From positions 1 to 15,763 of the forward strand of contig JAZLBG010000033.1 in assembly GCA_045613585.1 (NCBI GenBank): a stretch of DNA of 15,763 bases. Reading direction: 5' to 3'. Below the pieces are notes generated by a model. That model was not told where the DNA came from. It searched no databases and worked only from the letters and a program-made list of their open reading frames with translations. Positions 12,793 through 15,763 of the stretch are shown here, piece by piece. Each line of letters starts with the position of its first letter. The first letter of the stretch is position 1. Source of the DNA: Fimenecus sp045613585. Its GTDB lineage: Bacteria; Bacillota; Clostridia; Oscillospirales; Acutalibacteraceae. The position numbers were made by a program, and so were the translations under genes.

Positions 12793-14271
12793 TTATTTAA
12801 GCTTCCAAGCAAGGTCAGCAAGGAATAAATCCTTTTCAAGACCTGCAACTGTTGTATCTTTATTGATGTGAACAAATTCAATATCCATCATATTTGCCCA
12901 ATCCTTCATCTGCTCTGCAGTTACATCATAGCTGAGTACTGTATGATGAGCGCCACCTGCTGTAATCCAGCATTCGATACCTGTTTCGAGGTCTGGCATT
13001 GCTCTCCACATCACACGAGCAACAGGAAGATTTGGCATTTCCATAATTGGTTTAACACATTCAATATCCTGACAGATAAGACGAAGACGACCGCCCATAT
13101 CAACAAGAGAAACAACAATAGCACTACCTGCTTTGCCTTCAAAAACAAGACGAGCAGGGTCTTTTTCATTCATACCGATTCCAAGGTGATGTGTTTCAAT
13201 TCTTGGCTTATCAGCTGCCATTGATGGGCAAACTTCAAGCATATGAGCGCCAAGGCTATATTCTTCACCCTCAACAAGGTGGTATGTATAGTCTTCCATA
13301 AAGCCTGTACCGCCATTTTTGCCTTCTGCCATAGCCTTCATAATAGCAGTCATTGCAGCAACTTTCCAGTCACCCTCACCACCATAGCCATAGCCCTGAG
13401 CCATCAAGTGTTGGCTTGCAAGACCAGGAAGCTGTTCCATACCATAAAGGTCCTGGAATGTGTTTGAGAATGCCATACAGCCTTCACTGTCAAGCATTTT
13501 CTTCATTGCGATTTCTTCACGAGCCTGATAACGGATTGCTTCTACGTTATCTGTTGCAAAATCATATTCTGCCTTATATATACCCATTAAAGCATCAATT
13601 TCAGCATCTGTTACTTCATTCATAACCTTTACAAGGTCACCAACTGCCCAAGTGTTAACCTGCCAGCCGAGTTTTGCCTGAACTTCTACTTTATCGCCTT
13701 CTGTAACAGCTACTTCACGCATATTGTCACCAAAACGCATAACTTTAAGTTCTTTACTTACAGCAACACCAACCGCTGAACGCATCCAATCACCAAGACG
13801 AGTGCGAACTGAATCCTTTGTCCAATGACCTGCAATAACCTTACGAGGCATACGAAGTCTTGCTGCAATAAATCCGTGTTCACGGTCACCGTGAGCAGCC
13901 TGATTAAGGTTCATAAAGTCCATATCAATTTCATTGTTAGGAATTTCTGTATTATACTGTGTTGCAAGGTGACAATATGGTTTCTGTAAATCTACAAAAC
14001 CATTAATCCACATTTTTGATGGGCTGAATGTATGACACCAAGTAATGATACCTGCACACTTTTTGTCATAGTTTGCTTCTCTTACAACATCTGTGATTTC
14101 TTTATTTGTTTTTGCAGTTACTTTGTAAACAACTTTGCAAGGAAGAGTGCCTGATGCATTAAGTTCATCAACCATTTCCTGCGCACGAGCTGCAACAGTT
14201 TCCAAAACTTCAGGACCATAAAGGAACTGACTACCAACTACAAACCAAAATTCATAATTTTTAAGACTCAT
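12793..14271 (-). CDS. araA: L-arabinose isomerase
   Basis: AraA isomerises L-arabinose to L-ribulose with a manganese centre, the first intracellular step of arabinose catabolism. The 492-residue protein is close to the usual 500. Metal and catalytic residues are in place: E299 (YGGEGDWK), E326 (GFMEDYTYH), H343 (LGAHMLEVCPS) and H442/H443 (GGAHHTV), matching E306, E333, H350 and H450 of E. coli. The N-terminal FWFVVGSQFLYG (8-19) is the standard AraA opening, and THTFSPSKMWI-like residues near 79-89 match the family. AAGGAG lies 9 nt before the ATG, just after the kinase stop (13-nt gap), and araD follows after 11 nt. No promoter is seen between the genes; the operon promoter must lie beyond the right edge. 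Confidence 0.97.
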   Translation of the reverse strand: MSLKNYEFWFVVGSQFLYGPEVLETVAARAQEMVDELNASGTLPCKVVYKVTAKTNKEITDVVREANYDKKCAGIITWCHTFSPSKMWINGFVDLQKPYCHLATQYNTEIPNNEIDMDFMNLNQAAHGDREHGFIAARLRMPRKVIAGHWTKDSVRTRLGDWMRSAVGVAVSKELKVMRFGDNMREVAVTEGDKVEVQAKLGWQVNTWAVGDLVKVMNEVTDAEIDALMGIYKAEYDFATDNVEAIRYQAREEIAMKKMLDSEGCMAFSNTFQDLYGMEQLPGLASQHLMAQGYGYGGEGDWKVAAMTAIMKAMAEGKNGGTGFMEDYTYHLVEGEEYSLGAHMLEVCPSMAADKPRIETHHLGIGMNEKDPARLVFEGKAGSAIVVSLVDMGGRLRLICQDIECVKPIMEMPNLPVARVMWRAMPDLETGIECWITAGGAHHTVLSYDVTAEQMKDWANMMDIEFVHINKDTTVAGLEKDLFLADLAWKLK

Positions 14272-14284
14272 AATATTTTTCTCC

Positions 14285-15763
14285 TTATTTTAAGTTAGCA
14301 ATAGCAGCCTTTTCAACTGCAACTGCTGACTCATATCTCTTAATGTATTCATTGAAGCCGTCAACATCTGCCTTGTCAGGCTCAATAACACTTGCTTTAT
14401 AATCTGCGAAAACCTTATTTTCAAGATAATCCTCAAGTGGCTCGTTTTCCTTATTTACCATATATGCTGCAAGGAGTGCTATACCCCAAGCACCACCCTC
14501 ACCTGCTGTTTCCATAACTGCAACAGGAGTATTAAGTGCACCTGCCATAAGTTTCTGTCCTACAACTGGAGTTTTGAAAAGTCCACCATGACCTAAAAGC
14601 TTTTCAATCTGAACATTTTCTTTGTCAAAGAGAATGTTCATACCAAGACGAAGTGTTGCCATTGTGCCATAAAGCTGTGCTCTCATAAAGTTTGCAAGGC
14701 TGAATTTAGTATCAGGCATTCTAACAAGTAATGGTCTGCCTTCTGCAGTATCCGTCACAGGCTCACCTGAATAGTAGTTAAAGCTGATGATACCGTTACA
14801 ATCTGCATCACCCTTAAGTGCTTCAGCATAAAGCATATCATAAAGTGCAGGTTTATTAACTTCAACACCTGAATTAGCAAGTACTTCTGCAAAAAGTTTT
14901 ACATAAGCATCCAAATCAGATGTACAAGTATTACAATGCACCATAGCAACAGGTTTACCCGTTGGAGTTGTAACCATATCAATTTCTGTATAAACATCTG
15001 AAAGTGCTTTATCAAGTACAATCATACCAAAAATTGATGTACCCGCTGAAATATTACCTGTTTTTGCTGCAACGCTATTTGTTGCAACCATACCTGTACC
15101 TGCATCACCTTCAGGAGGGCAAAGCGGACAACCTGATTCCAACTCACCTGTTGGGTCAAGAAGTAATGCACCATCTTTTGAAAGTGTACCCGCATTATCA
15201 CCTGCAAGTAAAATCTTTGGAAGAATATCAAGTAAATTAAATGAATATCCCTTTGCTTTTATAAGTTCATCGAACTGTTCAACCATTTTTTCATCATAGC
15301 AATTCTTTGTGCTATCAATCGGGAACATACCTGCTGCTTCACCGATACCGATTACCTTTTCACCTGTGAGCATCCAATGAACATAACCCTCAAGTGTTGT
15401 AAGGAAATCAATCTGTGGAAGATGGTCTTCACCATTTAAAATTGCCTGATACAAATGAGCAATACTCCAACGCTGTGGAATATTGAATTTAAATAATTCA
15501 GTAAGCTCTTGTGCAGCCTGTTCAGTAATTGTATTTCTCCAAGTTCTGAATTCTGCCAACTGTTTTCCTTCCTTTGAAAATGGAAGATAGCCGTGCATCA
15601 TAGCAGAAAAACCCATTGATTTTACTTTTGTGAGCTTAACTCCGTATTTTTCAAGAACTTCATCCTTAAGATTTTTATAAGCATCCTGAAGTCCTGTCCA
15701 CACATCGTCCATATGATATGTCCAGACACCGTTTTCAAAACGATTTTCCCATCCGTGTGAACC
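14285..15763 (-). CDS. FGGY-family carbohydrate kinase, probable L-ribulokinase, 5' end cut
   Basis: The frame stays open to the right edge, where codons read GSHGWENRFENGVWTYH before the internal Met at 15712. At least 492 residues are visible and roughly 35-45 N-terminal residues, holding the first phosphate-binding motif, are missing. Visible FGGY features (counted from Met 15712) are AMMHGYLPF (38-46), the proposed catalytic base D203 in EGDAGTGMV, GNISAGTSIFG (219-229), GHGGLFKTPVVGQ (374-386) and the C-terminal ATP-domain motif AGEGGAWGIALLAA (403-416). It ends 13 nt before araA, so the best call is the kinase that phosphorylates L-ribulose with ATP. It looks more like the clostridial ribulokinase type than E. 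coli AraB, so I leave the symbol (araB or araK) open. Xylulokinase is the alternative. Confidence 0.85.
   Translation of the reverse strand, partial: GSHGWENRFENGVWTYHMDDVWTGLQDAYKNLKDEVLEKYGVKLTKVKSMGFSAMMHGYLPFSKEGKQLAEFRTWRNTITEQAAQELTELFKFNIPQRWSIAHLYQAILNGEDHLPQIDFLTTLEGYVHWMLTGEKVIGIGEAAGMFPIDSTKNCYDEKMVEQFDELIKAKGYSFNLLDILPKILLAGDNAGTLSKDGALLLDPTGELESGCPLCPPEGDAGTGMVATNSVAAKTGNISAGTSIFGMIVLDKALSDVYTEIDMVTTPTGKPVAMVHCNTCTSDLDAYVKLFAEVLANSGVEVNKPALYDMLYAEALKGDADCNGIISFNYYSGEPVTDTAEGRPLLVRMPDTKFSLANFMRAQLYGTMATLRLGMNILFDKENVQIEKLLGHGGLFKTPVVGQKLMAGALNTPVAVMETAGEGGAWGIALLAAYMVNKENEPLEDYLENKVFADYKASVIEPDKADVDGFNEYIKRYESAVAVEKAAIANLK

Noticed and set aside
1..15763. CRISPR array, defence island, prophage or toxin-antitoxin pair
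   Set aside because: No regularly spaced repeats, phage structural genes, nuclease-type defence genes or small paired frames with family signatures were seen.

Overview
This window looks like chromosome from an anaerobic, spore-forming, low-GC Firmicute of the Clostridia, most likely a gut or rumen Ruminococcus-like (Oscillospiraceae) organism. The evidence is a sipL-spoIVA spore-coat gene pair behind a consensus sigma-E promoter, a secreted protease ending in a type I dockerin (the cellulosome/amylosome plug-in module), an arabinose-catabolism operon, Gram-positive ribosome binding sites, and a tRNA with an encoded CCA. The species call is an inference; no rRNA is present.

Layout. 1-301: a palindrome-rich, MITE-like repeat (21-125), an orphan terminator (191-218) and a sigma-E promoter (238-266). 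302-3323 (+): sipL and spoIVA, 13 nt apart. 3347-4684: an IS3-family insertion sequence (orfA, orfB), apparently inserted in the loop of a terminator shared by spoIVA and the convergent protease gene. 4704-7964 (-): a 1086-residue secreted subtilisin-like protease with BspA-type leucine-rich repeats and a dockerin. 8120-9091 (-): a secreted SH3b/C39-like cysteine peptidase. 9255-10202 (+): a cytoplasmic GH43 glycosidase, divergent from the peptidase. 10240-10406: a strong promoter, tRNA-Ser(CGA) and a hairpin. 10424-11530 (+): an ArsB/SLC13-type permease. 11534-11561: a perfect 28-bp palindrome acting as a bidirectional terminator. 11574-15763 (-): an operon read from the right edge as FGGY ribulokinase (5' end cut by the window), araA, araD and an ATC-hydrolase-family gene.

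How the genes fit together. SipL and SpoIVA build the base of the spore coat in the mother cell, and the sigma-E promoter gives that timing. GH43 can release pentose (probably L-arabinose) from imported oligosaccharides; AraA, the kinase and AraD then convert L-arabinose to D-xylulose 5-phosphate. The two secreted peptidases have separate promoters and point to extracellular or cell-wall proteolysis.

I found no defence system, CRISPR array, prophage or clearly new multi-gene system. The points most worth a second look are the consensus sigma-E promoter on a sipL-spoIVA operon, the IS splitting a shared terminator, the hairpin masking the transposase ribosome binding site, the 30-bp perfect palindrome inside orfB, the LRR-dockerin protease, and the ATC-hydrolase-family gene in the arabinose operon.
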